From Planctomycetia bacterium (GTDB taxonomy: Bacteria > Planctomycetota > Planctomycetia > Pirellulales > UBA1268): a stretch of DNA of 16,916 bases. The translations under genes and the position numbers were made by a program. The stretch spans positions 1 to 16,916 of the forward strand of contig RGVT01000016.1 in the NCBI GenBank assembly GCA_010027105.1, given 5' to 3'. Positions 1-6,159 of this stretch are shown piece by piece. Below the pieces are notes generated by a model. The model saw only the letters and a list, made by a program, of their open reading frames with translations. It was not told the origin of the DNA and did not search any database. The first letter of the stretch is position 1. Every line of letters begins with the position of its first letter.

Positions 1-268
1 CGATCACCTTCTTGGCCCGGGGCGTCTGGGGGAGTTTGCCCATCGTCACCATGTCGGGGCCGCTCTGCACGAGCTTCTCCACCTCCATGCGGATCTTCCG
101 CAGGTCGATGTCGAGGTTCTTGAGCACGTTGGCCGCGACGCCGCTCCCCTCCTTGATGAGGCCGAGCAGCACGTGCTCGGTGCCGATGTACTCGTGGTTG
201 AAGCGCTGGGCCTCCTGGTTGGCCAGCTGCATCACCTTGCGGGCCCGGTCGGTGAAACGCTCGTACAT
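1..268 (-). CDS. clpC: ClpC-type AAA+ Clp protease ATPase, N-terminal part (cut by window edge)
   Basis: Only the first 89 codons are present; the gene continues beyond position 1. The translation begins MYERFTDRARKVMQLANQEA and continues with HEYIGTEHVLLGLIKEGSGVAANVL. This is the classic opening of the Clp N domain (first Clp-N repeat) in ClpC, which binds substrates and adaptors. In the family, ClpC is a cytoplasmic hexameric unfoldase that feeds proteins to ClpP. The ATG at 266-268 is the family-typical start, with a weak purine-rich GAAGGGA stretch a few bases upstream. The gene has its own long leader (269-490) containing two GC-rich hairpins. No CIRCE operator was seen in that leader. 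ClpC is preferred over ClpA or ClpB because of the MYERFTDRARKV start, but the diagnostic AAA and M-domain regions lie outside the window. Confidence 0.93.
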   Translation of the reverse strand, partial: MYERFTDRARKVMQLANQEAQRFNHEYIGTEHVLLGLIKEGSGVAANVLKNLDIDLRKIRMEVEKLVQSGPDMVTMGKLPQTPRAKKVI

Positions 269-490
269 CGTGTGATCCCTTCGCGAAAACCTGGGGCGGG
301 GTCCCGGCGGCCGGGACGCGGCCGGCCATTCCGGCAGCCGGAACCGCACTCCCTTCGATGTGCAAACCTTACGCCAATCGCACACCGGAATTCTAGCAGC
401 CTGTGGGCAAAATCGACCGCTGCCGCCCCCGGTCTCGGTCGCCGCGGAAAACCCCGGGCGTTTCCCGCGGTCGACTCTCTCGACAGGCCG
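269..490. promoter_or_regulatory. Intergenic leader upstream of clpC with tandem hairpins
   Basis: This 222-bp gap lies between the clpC start and the stop of the TPR gene, both on the minus strand. It must hold the clpC promoter unless the two genes are cotranscribed. Two short perfect hairpins sit in the presumed clpC leader: 301-317 (7-bp arms, 3-nt loop) and 329-343 (6-bp arms, 3-nt loop). A TAGAAT hexamer on the minus strand (390-395) could be a -10 box, but no convincing -35 partner is present. No CIRCE-like inverted repeat and no RNA gene was recognised. Confidence 0.4.
442..470 (-). terminator. Long hairpin downstream of the TPR gene (possible terminator)
   Basis: Arms 442-452 and 460-470 are 11 nt long with one mismatch, around a 7-nt CCCGGGC loop. 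The hairpin starts about 20 bases past the TAG stop of the TPR membrane protein gene, where a transcription terminator would be expected. No U-tract follows on the minus strand, so a classic intrinsic terminator is not proven. It could equally be an mRNA 3'-end stabiliser. Confidence 0.4.
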
Positions 491-1102
491 CTAGGCCGCC
501 CGCGCCGCCGGGGCGGCGGTTGGAATGGCACTGCCGGCCGCAGGAATGGCGGTCGCCCCGGCGGCGGTGTCGGGGAGGGGCGACGCCGCGGCGGCGATCC
601 GCGCGAGTTCCCGGGCGATCACCGCGCGCCACGGTCCGCCAGCGTCGCTCCGGGCCAGTTTCTCGAGTTCGAAGCGTGCCTCCCGCAGCCGTCCCACCCG
701 GCGCAGGAGCGTGGCGAGCAACAACTGCGCCTCGCCGTCGGTGGGCCGCAGCACGAGAAGCGACCGCAGCTTGGTCTCGGCCGTGAGCCAGTCGCGGGCC
801 AGGTAGGCGTCGCGGGCCGCGCTGAACAGGGCGTCGGCGGCCGCATCGTGGCCGGTGCGGATGGCGGTCGGGAACGCCGCGGCGGCCGACGCCGTGGCCA
901 CTCCCCAGATCGCTGCCGTCGCCGCCCACAGGCCGGTCACGAGCGGCGATTCCACGAACTCGCTCCACACCCACGTCGAGAGGATCGCGGTGTCGAGCAC
1001 CACGGCGAACGCCAGCGCCAACACCAGCCCCGACACGCTGCCGCGCAGCCAGAGCCACGGCAGCCCGGGCCAGAGAAGCGTGAGTGTCCGGAGGGCTCGC
1101 AT
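491..1102 (-). CDS. Two-helix membrane protein with TPR-like repeats, unknown function
   Basis: The product is 203 aa. Residues about 22-42 and 53-77 are two hydrophobic helices. Residues about 88-154 look like TPR-type helix pairs (AADALFSAARDAYLARDWLT, then LRPTDGEAQLLLATLLRRVG and LREARFELEKLAR). The last about 30 residues are a low-complexity Ala/Pro/Thr tail. TPR regions usually scaffold protein contacts, but nothing here names the partner. I chose the ATG at 1100-1102 because the ORF extends upstream only as unlike, low-complexity sequence that would overlap the leader of divergent thiE, and the chosen start puts TM1 near the N-terminus. The Shine-Dalgarno site is weak. The gene is codirectional with clpC and 222 bp upstream of it; no functional link is implied. 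It is a hypothetical protein whose membrane and TPR calls are by eye. Confidence 0.72.
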   Translation of the reverse strand: MRALRTLTLLWPGLPWLWLRGSVSGLVLALAFAVVLDTAILSTWVWSEFVESPLVTGLWAATAAIWGVATASAAAAFPTAIRTGHDAAADALFSAARDAYLARDWLTAETKLRSLLVLRPTDGEAQLLLATLLRRVGRLREARFELEKLARSDAGGPWRAVIARELARIAAAASPLPDTAAGATAIPAAGSAIPTAAPAARAA

Positions 1103-1175
1103 GCGAAGGCTCGTGGTGCCGGGGCGCGGGAGAATAGAAACGCTCGGGCACTTTTCCAAGGCGGGCGCCCCCGCC

Positions 1176-1194
1176 GGGAGGCTACAACAGGAGG
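1176..1194 (+). promoter_or_regulatory. Unusual ribosome-binding region of thiE
   Basis: A perfect AGGAGG (1189-1194) touches the ATG at 1195 with no spacer, and a second purine run GGGAGG (1176-1181) lies 13 nt upstream of the ATG. Neither has the usual 5-9 nt spacing. An in-frame TAG at 1135-1137, with no ATG, GTG or TTG between it and 1195, makes this ATG the only conventional start for the frame. Confidence 0.55.
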
Positions 1195-2331
1195 ATGGCA
1201 GGATCGCGACGACGCCTGGACCACCCCCCCCCACGGGATGCGGAAGCCGGCGGGATCGCGCGGTCTGCGGAGGCGGCGGGGGCCTGGCGGCTGTGCGACG
1301 CGGCCGCCAACCGCGCCGCCGAGGCGCTGCGGGTGCTCGAGGACGTCGTCCGATTCGTGCTCGACGACGGTCACCTCACCGCCGTGGCCAAAACGCTGCG
1401 GCACGACCTGGCGGCGATCCTGGCCGGCCCCGCCCTGGCCCCGCGAATCGCCCTGCGCGACGCACCCGGCGACGTGGGCGCGGGGTGCGTGGCCGCCGGG
1501 GCCCTCGGCCGGCGCGACGCGTCGGACCTGGTGGCGGCCAACGCGGCGCGGGCGGCCCAGGCCCTGCGCAGCCTCGAGGAGGTGAGCCGCGTCGTGGCGC
1601 CCGCCGAGGCGGCCGGGTTCGAGGGGCTGCGGTACCGGCTGTACGCGCTCGAGAAGGCGGCCGCCGGCACGGCCCGGGCGGCCGGCCGGCTCCGCGGCGT
1701 GAACCTCTGCGTGCTCGTCGACGGCGGCGCGAGTGCGGCTGAGTTCGAGCGGCTCGTCGAGGGGCTCTTCGAGGCCGGCGTGCGGATGATCCAGGTGCGC
1801 GACAAGGGCCTCGGCGTTCCCCGCCTCGTCGACCGTGCCCGACGGGCCGTGGCGGCCGCCAGGCGGCGGGCGCCGGCTGAGGCGGTCGTGATCGTCAACG
1901 ATCGTGCCGACGTGGCCGCCGCCGTCGGTGCCTCCGGCGTCCACGTCGGCGCCGAGGACCTTCCGGTGATCTCTGCCCGCAGAGTGGTGGGGGCGGAGGC
2001 GGTCGTGGGCCGCACGGCCCACGCGGTCGAGGAGGCCCGCACGGCCGTGCTCGACGGCGCCGACTACCTCGGGGTCGGCCCCTGCTTTCCGTCGCCGACC
2101 AAGACGTTCACGGCGTTCGCGCCGGGCGATTTCCTGGCGGCCGTCGCCGCCGAGATCGCCCTGCCCACCTTCGCGATCGGGGGCATCACGCTCGAGCGGC
2201 TCGACGACGTGCTCGGCCGCGGCATCGGCCGCGTGGCCGTGGCCTCGGCCATCACCGCCGCCCACGACCCGGCGGCGGCGGCCGCGGCGTTCATCGCGCG
2301 GCTCGCGGCGCGGCAGCCGGCGGAGCCTTGA
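1195..2331 (+). CDS. thiE: Thiamine phosphate synthase with N-terminal ThiD2-like domain
   Basis: The product is 378 aa, against about 210 for stand-alone ThiE. The C-terminal half (from about residue 165) is a TIM-barrel ThiE. It shows GVRMIQVRDK, VIVNDRADVAAA, GVHVGAEDLP, VVGRTAHAVEEA, DYLGVGPCFPSPTK and PTFAIGGIT, matching the family's pyrophosphate-, Mg- and thiazole-phosphate-binding loops. ThiE joins HMP pyrophosphate to thiazole phosphate to give thiamine phosphate. The N-terminal about 140 residues (LCDAAANRAAEALRVLEDVV and onward) resemble the ThiD2 family. ThiD2 members are reported to phosphorylate HMP-P, so one chain may catalyse two consecutive steps. Residues 10-13 lie on a nine-C run (1224-1232), making this start sensitive to sequencing or slippage errors. 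The gene is divergent from the TPR gene, and its 3' end overlaps the convergent thioredoxin gene by 41 bp. No TPP riboswitch was recognised in the 92-bp upstream gap. Confidence 0.93.
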   Translation: MAGSRRRLDHPPPRDAEAGGIARSAEAAGAWRLCDAAANRAAEALRVLEDVVRFVLDDGHLTAVAKTLRHDLAAILAGPALAPRIALRDAPGDVGAGCVAAGALGRRDASDLVAANAARAAQALRSLEEVSRVVAPAEAAGFEGLRYRLYALEKAAAGTARAAGRLRGVNLCVLVDGGASAAEFERLVEGLFEAGVRMIQVRDKGLGVPRLVDRARRAVAAARRRAPAEAVVIVNDRADVAAAVGASGVHVGAEDLPVISARRVVGAEAVVGRTAHAVEEARTAVLDGADYLGVGPCFPSPTKTFTAFAPGDFLAAVAAEIALPTFAIGGITLERLDDVLGRGIGRVAVASAITAAHDPAAAAAAFIARLAARQPAEP

Positions 2332-2866
2332 GGGCCTCGACGACGGCCCGCGCCCTGTCGGCCTCGTCGCGGGAGCGAAAGCCGACCCACACCGCCCGTA
2401 CGGCGGCGTCCGGACCGACGAGGTAGGTCGTCGGGAAGGCGGCGAATCCGTACGAGGCCGCCAGGATCGCCCGCGTCGTCCCCGCGGGATCGCCCCACGC
2501 GTCGAGCGAGAGCCGCTGGGAGTCGAGGAATTGTTTCGTGGCGGCGGCCAGTTCGTCGAGGTCGTCTGGCCCGCCGCCTCCGCAGGAGACCGCCACGAGC
2601 TGGAACCTGGGCTCGTCCGCGAGCCGGCCGGCGAGCCGCACGAGCCCAGGCAGTTCGCGGCGGCAGGGGGGGCACCAGGTGCCCCACATGGTGAGGAGCG
2701 TGACCTTGCCGGTGAACGCGGGCGCGGGGCGGCCCCGGTCGGCGAGCGAGACGAGCGGCAGTTCACCGATCACGCGGCCGAGCGCGGGATGCTCCGGCGC
2801 TGGATCACCGCAGCCGGCGAGGGCCGACGCCATGACGGCGACGAGCAGGTACCGGGAAGCGGACAT
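2291..2866 (-). CDS. TlpA/ResA-like thioredoxin-fold lipoprotein
   Basis: The product is 191 aa. A short signal sequence ends in the lipobox LAGC (Cys19), predicting a lipid-anchored periplasmic protein. The thioredoxin active site WCPPC is at residues 64-68 within LLTMWGTWCPPCRRELPGLV, and the cis-proline loop is in FAAFPTTYLVGPD (Pro145). TlpA/ResA-family proteins reduce periplasmic disulfides, often for cytochrome c maturation. No cytochrome maturation gene is nearby, so the substrate is unknown. An extra Cys95 sits in a glycine-rich loop (AVSCGGGGPDD). The gene lies downstream of the lactonase on the same strand. The space between them is filled by a repeat array that ends 5 bp before the ATG, leaving CCCCC and no Shine-Dalgarno site. 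The 3' end overlaps thiE by 41 bp tail-to-tail. Confidence 0.88.
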   Translation of the reverse strand: MSASRYLLVAVMASALAGCGDPAPEHPALGRVIGELPLVSLADRGRPAPAFTGKVTLLTMWGTWCPPCRRELPGLVRLAGRLADEPRFQLVAVSCGGGGPDDLDELAAATKQFLDSQRLSLDAWGDPAGTTRAILAASYGFAAFPTTYLVGPDAAVRAVWVGFRSRDEADRARAVVEALKAPPAAAPRAAR

Positions 2867-2871
2867 GGGGG

Positions 2872-3051
2872 TGACAGGCTGAAGCCGGTTTTACGCTCGG
2901 GCATGACAGGCTGAAGCCTGTGATGGTGACAGGCTGAAGCCTGTGATGGTGACAGGCTGAAGCCTGTGATGGTGACAGGCTGAAGCCTGTCCTACGGTCT
3001 ATGGTGACAGGCTGAAGCCTAGGATGGTGACAGGCTGAAGCCTGTCCTACG
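2872..3051. repeat. Palindromic repeat array 1 (seven units)
   Basis: Seven copies of TGACAGGCTGAAGCCTGT begin at 2872, 2904, 2927, 2950, 2973, 3005 and 3028, with spacings of 32, 23, 23, 23, 32 and 23. The full core GACAGGCT-GA-AGCCTGTC has 8-bp inverted arms, so each copy can fold as a tight hairpin (7-bp stem with a 4-nt loop). The unit nearest the lactonase gene is complete, ending CCTACG, and its CTA is the lactonase TAG stop on the minus strand. The unit at 2872 is the most altered (AGCCGGTTTTACG). The unit at 3005 has TA in place of TG in its right arm. The array fills the whole gap between the lactonase and the thioredoxin gene. No transposase is nearby. Confidence 0.92.
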
Positions 3052-4222
3052 GGGGACCGAAGCGGATGCACACGGGGCTGGGAACCTCGACGGACGTGCC
3101 GGTGAACGACAGGCGGCCGGTCGCGGGATCGACCGCGAACACCGTTACCGTATTCGAGTCCTGCCCCGCCGCGAGGAGGAACCGGCCCGTCGGGTCGAGC
3201 ACGAAGTTTCGCGGCGTCCTGCCCCGGATCGGCTCGACGCCGAGGAACGTGAGCGTGCCGGTCGCGTCGTCGGCCGCGAACATCGCGATCGAATGGTGGC
3301 CGCGATTCGACGCGTAGACGTGCTTCCCGCCCGGGTGCACGACGATTTCGGCCGTGGTGAAGCCCTCGCGGTCGGTCACGTCGGCGGGCAGCGTGGAGAG
3401 CGTCTGGATCTCCATGAGCGTGCCGGCGGCGGAGTCGTAGGCGAAGCCCGTGACGGTGAGATCGAGTTCGTTGACGGCATGGCCGAACCTGCCGCCCGGG
3501 TGAAACGCGAAGTGTCGCGGGCCGGCGCCCGGCTTCACGGCCGCGGAAGCGTGCGGGGCGAGCGTCGCACGATTCACGTCGAGGGCATGTACGAGCACCT
3601 TGTCGATGCCCAGGTCGCAGGTGATCGCGAAGCGGCCGTCGGGCGCGGGATAGATCGAGTGGGCATGGGCCTTCTCCTGGCGCTTCTCGTTGACGCTCCT
3701 GCCCTCGTGTTGGATGAAGCCGCCGGGGGAGCCCACAACGACGGGCTTCAGGCCGCCGTCGGGTTCGAGGCCGAGGCAGATCACGCTCCCGCCGCCGTAG
3801 TTGGCGGCGAGCACGACCTTGCCTGTGTGGTCGACCGACAGGTGGCACGGGCCGGGCCCGCCCGAAGGCTGGTCGTTCTTCTTCGTGAGGTGACCGGTGG
3901 CCTCGTCGATTGCGAACGCGAGCAGGCCTCCGGTCGGCTTGCCGTCGGCGCCCGGAAGCTCGCTTGTGGCGTACAGCACCGGCAGCGTCGGGTGCAGGGC
4001 GAGAAAGCCGGGATTCGTCGCCTTGGCCGCGAGTACCGGCGCCGCGAGCGCACCCGTCGCGTCGTCGAAGCGGGATACGTAAATCCCCTCGGATCCGGCG
4101 TTGCCCCGGGTGAACGTGCCGAACCAGACGAGCCGCTCTGCGGCCCCTGCCGCGCATGCCCACTGCCCGATGGCGAGGCACAGCAGCATCGTCAGTAGGC
4201 GTGGGCCGACGAGCCCGGGCAT
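3047..4222 (-). CDS. Secreted lactonase, 6-phosphogluconolactonase-like seven-bladed beta-propeller
   Basis: The product is 391 aa with a hydrophobic signal peptide (about residues 7-28) ending near AAGAAE. Repeated blade motifs match the lactonase family PF10282: ANYGGGSV (140-147), HAHSIYPAPDGRF, GPRHFAFHPGGRF, ASNRGHHSIAMF, and TPRNFVLDPTGRFLL followed by GQDSNTVTVF. The family includes cytoplasmic YbhE-type 6-phosphogluconolactonases and muconate-cycloisomerase-like enzymes. The export signal argues for a periplasmic sugar-lactone hydrolase here rather than the pentose-phosphate enzyme. The start at 4222 has GAGGAGA five bases upstream and places the signal peptide at the N-terminus. An upstream in-frame ATG at 4270 has GGAGG only three bases away and would add 16 polar residues. 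The TAG stop is contributed by repeat array 1. The substrate cannot be told from sequence. Confidence 0.87.
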   Translation of the reverse strand: MPGLVGPRLLTMLLCLAIGQWACAAGAAERLVWFGTFTRGNAGSEGIYVSRFDDATGALAAPVLAAKATNPGFLALHPTLPVLYATSELPGADGKPTGGLLAFAIDEATGHLTKKNDQPSGGPGPCHLSVDHTGKVVLAANYGGGSVICLGLEPDGGLKPVVVGSPGGFIQHEGRSVNEKRQEKAHAHSIYPAPDGRFAITCDLGIDKVLVHALDVNRATLAPHASAAVKPGAGPRHFAFHPGGRFGHAVNELDLTVTGFAYDSAAGTLMEIQTLSTLPADVTDREGFTTAEIVVHPGGKHVYASNRGHHSIAMFAADDATGTLTFLGVEPIRGRTPRNFVLDPTGRFLLAAGQDSNTVTVFAVDPATGRLSFTGTSVEVPSPVCIRFGPP

Positions 4223-4227
4223 GGGTG

Positions 4228-4234
4228 TCTCCTC
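4228..4234 (-). promoter_or_regulatory. Ribosome-binding site deciding the lactonase start
   Basis: GAGGAGA on the minus strand lies five bases before the ATG at 4220-4222. This favours that start over the in-frame ATG at 4268-4270 and fits the position of the signal peptide. Confidence 0.6.
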
Positions 4235-4313
4235 GCAGCAAAACCGCACGGGAATCCGAGTCTTGATCATACTCCTCCGGCCGCCGTCTCCGAATCACCC
4301 GGGTCCGTGCCTC

Positions 4314-5615
4314 ATGTCCGCGCCAGCTCCAGGGTCTCCCGATCCACCTCTTTCGGCTGCCCGACGGGAGTCTCGCAACACGCTCTGGCTCGAACTCTAC
4401 CAGGTGGTCATCCGCGTCGGCTGGATCTTCAAGACGGAGACGATCATCATGCCGGCAGTGCTCGACGCGGTCGTCGACTCAGGCGCGCTCCGCGGCCTCC
4501 TGCCGGTGCTCAACCGCGGCGGTCAGAGCGTGCCGCCACTCCTGGCGGCAGGCCCGCTCGCCAGGCTGCCCAGGAAGAAGTGGGCCCTCGTGCACACGAG
4601 CCTGGCGATGGCAGCCTGGTTCGGCATCCTGGCCGTCGCCTGGCGGCCGCTGGCCGAGCACCGTCCCGATCTGCTGGCAGGGCTGTTCCTCGTGCTCTAC
4701 GCCCTGTTCTCGGCCACGAACGGCCTGAACCAGCTCGTGCTCGCCGCGGTGCAGGGCACGCTCGTGTCGCCCGGGCATCGCGGCCGGGCGATGGTGGTGG
4801 GCGTGGCCGCCGGAAGCCTGCTCGCGATCCTGGCGGCGATCCTGCTGCTCGGTCCCTGGCTCGAGGAGCCGGGCGGCTTTCCCAAGATCTTCGCCGCCAC
4901 CGGGCTGTTCTTCGGCCTGGCCGGGGCCTGTCCCGTGTTTCTCGACGAACCTGCCGAGGAGGTGCCTCCCCCGCCTCACGCCCCGGCACGACGTGCCGTC
5001 TGGCGGCGCCTCGACGACGGCATCGCGTCGTGGCGGGCCGCGCTCGGTGCCGACCGGGCGCTCGTCCGCCTCTGCCTCGTGGCCGCGTGTTTCGCCATGG
5101 TGCTCATGCTCTTTCCCCACTACCAGGCGTTCGCCCGCGACCGTCTCGGCAGCCGGGTCGGCAGCCTGCTCACGTGGGTGATCGTCCAGAACGCCGCCAC
5201 GGGGTTCGTGAGCCTCGTCGCCGGGCCGGTGTCGGACCGGCGCGGCACGCGGGTCGTGCTCGTGTGGCTCGTGGCGCTCTCGGCCGCGACGCCGCTCGTC
5301 GTGACGCTCCTCTCGCTCCTGCCCCACGCGGTCGCGGTCGAGTGGTTCTGGATCGTCTACGCGCCGCTCGGCCTCAATCCCCTCTCGCTCAAGTTCTTCA
5401 GCAACTACGCCCTCGAACTCGCCCCGCGGCCCGCCGAGCATCCGCTGTACGTGAGTATCGTGGGTGCCGCGCTCGCCGCGCCGTTCGTGCTCTCGCCGCT
5501 CATCGGTCTCGCGGTCGACACGGTCGGCTTCCGGCCCGTGTTCGTCGCGGGCGCGGCGGTCATCGCCGCCGGAGCCGCGCTGGCGGTCGGGCTTCCCGAG
5601 CCCCGGCGGCGGTAA
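4314..5615 (+). CDS. Major facilitator superfamily transporter
   Basis: The product is 433 aa with about 12 hydrophobic segments split by a hydrophilic central loop (about residues 208-240, DEPAEEVPPPPHAPARRAVW). This is the 6+6 plan of MFS carriers. Loop 2-3 has GPLARLPRKK and loop 8-9 has AGPVSDRRGTR, the latter a recognisable MFS motif A. It is an inner-membrane secondary carrier whose substrate cannot be inferred. The ATG at 4314 begins MSAPAPGSPDPP, a short cytoplasmic tail before TM1; the frame is open further upstream but would overlap the divergent lactonase. No Shine-Dalgarno site is evident. It is divergent from the lactonase gene across 91 bp, so any functional pairing with that secreted lactonase is only suggestive. 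It ends with TAA, 97 bp before the YHS-domain gene. Confidence 0.85.
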   Translation: MSAPAPGSPDPPLSAARRESRNTLWLELYQVVIRVGWIFKTETIIMPAVLDAVVDSGALRGLLPVLNRGGQSVPPLLAAGPLARLPRKKWALVHTSLAMAAWFGILAVAWRPLAEHRPDLLAGLFLVLYALFSATNGLNQLVLAAVQGTLVSPGHRGRAMVVGVAAGSLLAILAAILLLGPWLEEPGGFPKIFAATGLFFGLAGACPVFLDEPAEEVPPPPHAPARRAVWRRLDDGIASWRAALGADRALVRLCLVAACFAMVLMLFPHYQAFARDRLGSRVGSLLTWVIVQNAATGFVSLVAGPVSDRRGTRVVLVWLVALSAATPLVVTLLSLLPHAVAVEWFWIVYAPLGLNPLSLKFFSNYALELAPRPAEHPLYVSIVGAALAAPFVLSPLIGLAVDTVGFRPVFVAGAAVIAAGAALAVGLPEPRRR

Positions 5616-5623
5616 AGCGCCGA

Positions 5624-5653
5624 TTGCGGCTCGCCGTGTCCCGGGCGTATGAT
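5624..5653 (+). promoter_or_regulatory. Putative sigma70-type promoter of the YHS-domain gene
   Basis: TTGCGG (5624-5629), an 18-nt spacer, then TATGAT (5648-5653) lie just after the MFS stop codon and about 60 bp before the next ATG. This is the best promoter match in the window. It is followed by a perfect hairpin in the leader (5660-5676). Confidence 0.42.
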
Positions 5654-5659
5654 CCCTCA

Positions 5660-5676
5660 CGGACGGCACCCGTCCG
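5660..5676 (+). other. Leader hairpin upstream of the YHS-domain gene
   Basis: Arms CGGACGG (5660-5666) and CCGTCCG (5670-5676) pair perfectly around a 3-nt CAC loop. It lies just downstream of the putative -10 box, so it would sit at or near the 5' end of the transcript. It could stabilise the mRNA, or could be an operator-like dyad in the DNA. Confidence 0.45.
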
Positions 5677-5712
5677 CCGTGCCGCAACCTTACATCCCCG
5701 GGAGGATTTCCC

Positions 5713-6147
5713 ATGAACTCGATCCGTCTGGCCGGTCTGTGCGTGGCCCTGCTCTGCTCAGCCGCAGTGGGCAGCGCGGCCGTCAAGGAGCCGAAGGACG
5801 CCAAGTGCCCCGTCTCGGGCAAGGGGTGCAACCCAGAGAAGAGCGTGGCCTTCGACGGCGGCACGGTCTATTTCTGCTGTGGCAACTGTCAGAAGGCGTT
5901 CGAGGGCGACTCGGCGAAGTTCGCCGCCAAGGCGCACCAGCAGATGGTGAGCACGGGCGAACTCGTGCAGAAGGGCTGCCCGTTCAGCGGCGGCGCCGTG
6001 AAGCCTGGCACGCAGCTCGTGATCGGCGACGCCGAAGTCGGCTTCTGCTGCAACAACTGCAAGGGCAAGGTGGAGAAGGCCGCTCCCGACGATCAGGTGA
6101 CGCTCGTCTTCGGCACCATCGACAAGGGCTTCGCCCCCGCGAAGTGA
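5713..6147 (+). CDS. Small secreted protein with two YHS/TRASH-like cysteine domains
   Basis: The product is 144 aa with a signal peptide at residues 1-22 (LAGLCVALLCSAAVGSAA). The mature part holds two similar modules. Module 1 has CPVSGKGC (Cys32) then GTVYFCCGNCQKAFEG (Cys55, 56, 59). Module 2 has CPFSGG (Cys89) then AEVGFCCNNCKGKVE (Cys112, 113, 116). The C-P-x-S-G ... F-C-C-x-N-C pattern resembles YHS/TRASH modules, which usually bind metal ions (Cu, Zn or similar). Periplasmic metal binding is therefore likely, but the metal is unknown. The start is firm: GGAGGA (5701-5706) lies six bases upstream of the ATG. The gene has its own putative promoter. Its 3' end faces a minus-strand gene remnant. 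No metal pump or sensor is adjacent. Confidence 0.85.
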   Translation: MNSIRLAGLCVALLCSAAVGSAAVKEPKDAKCPVSGKGCNPEKSVAFDGGTVYFCCGNCQKAFEGDSAKFAAKAHQQMVSTGELVQKGCPFSGGAVKPGTQLVIGDAEVGFCCNNCKGKVEKAAPDDQVTLVFGTIDKGFAPAK

Positions 6148-6159
6148 GCCGATCGGCTC
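6146..6159. terminator. Perfect palindrome at the end of the YHS-domain gene
   Basis: GAGCCGATCGGCTC is a 14-nt perfect palindrome starting on the last bases of the TGA stop. Two more hairpins follow: 6170-6186 (6-bp arms, 5-nt loop) and 6189-6203 (6-bp arms, 3-nt loop). No U-tract is seen. The cluster could help end or protect transcripts between the convergent genes, but the two downstream hairpins also lie inside the apparent coding remnant. Confidence 0.35.

Noticed and set aside
482..493. A third repeat copy at the stop of the TPR gene (GACAGGC followed by CTAG)
   Set aside because: Only seven bases match the repeat and the inverted arm is absent. In G+C-rich DNA this is not enough, although the adjacency to a TAG stop is suggestive.
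1103..1194. TPP riboswitch upstream of thiE
   Set aside because: The 92-bp gap lacks the conserved CTGAGA and ACCTGATC-like elements of the THI box.
173..1585. 470-codon plus-strand open frame over clpC, the TPR gene and thiE
   Set aside because: It is antisense to clpC and the TPR gene and out of frame with thiE. The translation is Arg/Gly/Pro-rich without domains, typical of shadow frames in very G+C-rich DNA.
937..2766. 609-codon minus-strand open frame opposite thiE
   Set aside because: Its sequence is an antisense reflection of thiE and an out-of-frame reading of the thioredoxin gene, with no recognisable domain.
2872..3051. CRISPR array
   Set aside because: The copies are separated by 5 to 14 bases of related sequence, not by unique spacers of about 30 bases. 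The repeat is palindromic throughout and no cas gene is present.
2805..4298. Translated repeat peptides such as TGFSLS and QASACH in a long minus-strand frame
   Set aside because: They come from reading the repeat array and the lactonase gene in a wrong frame; there is no sign of a real gene.
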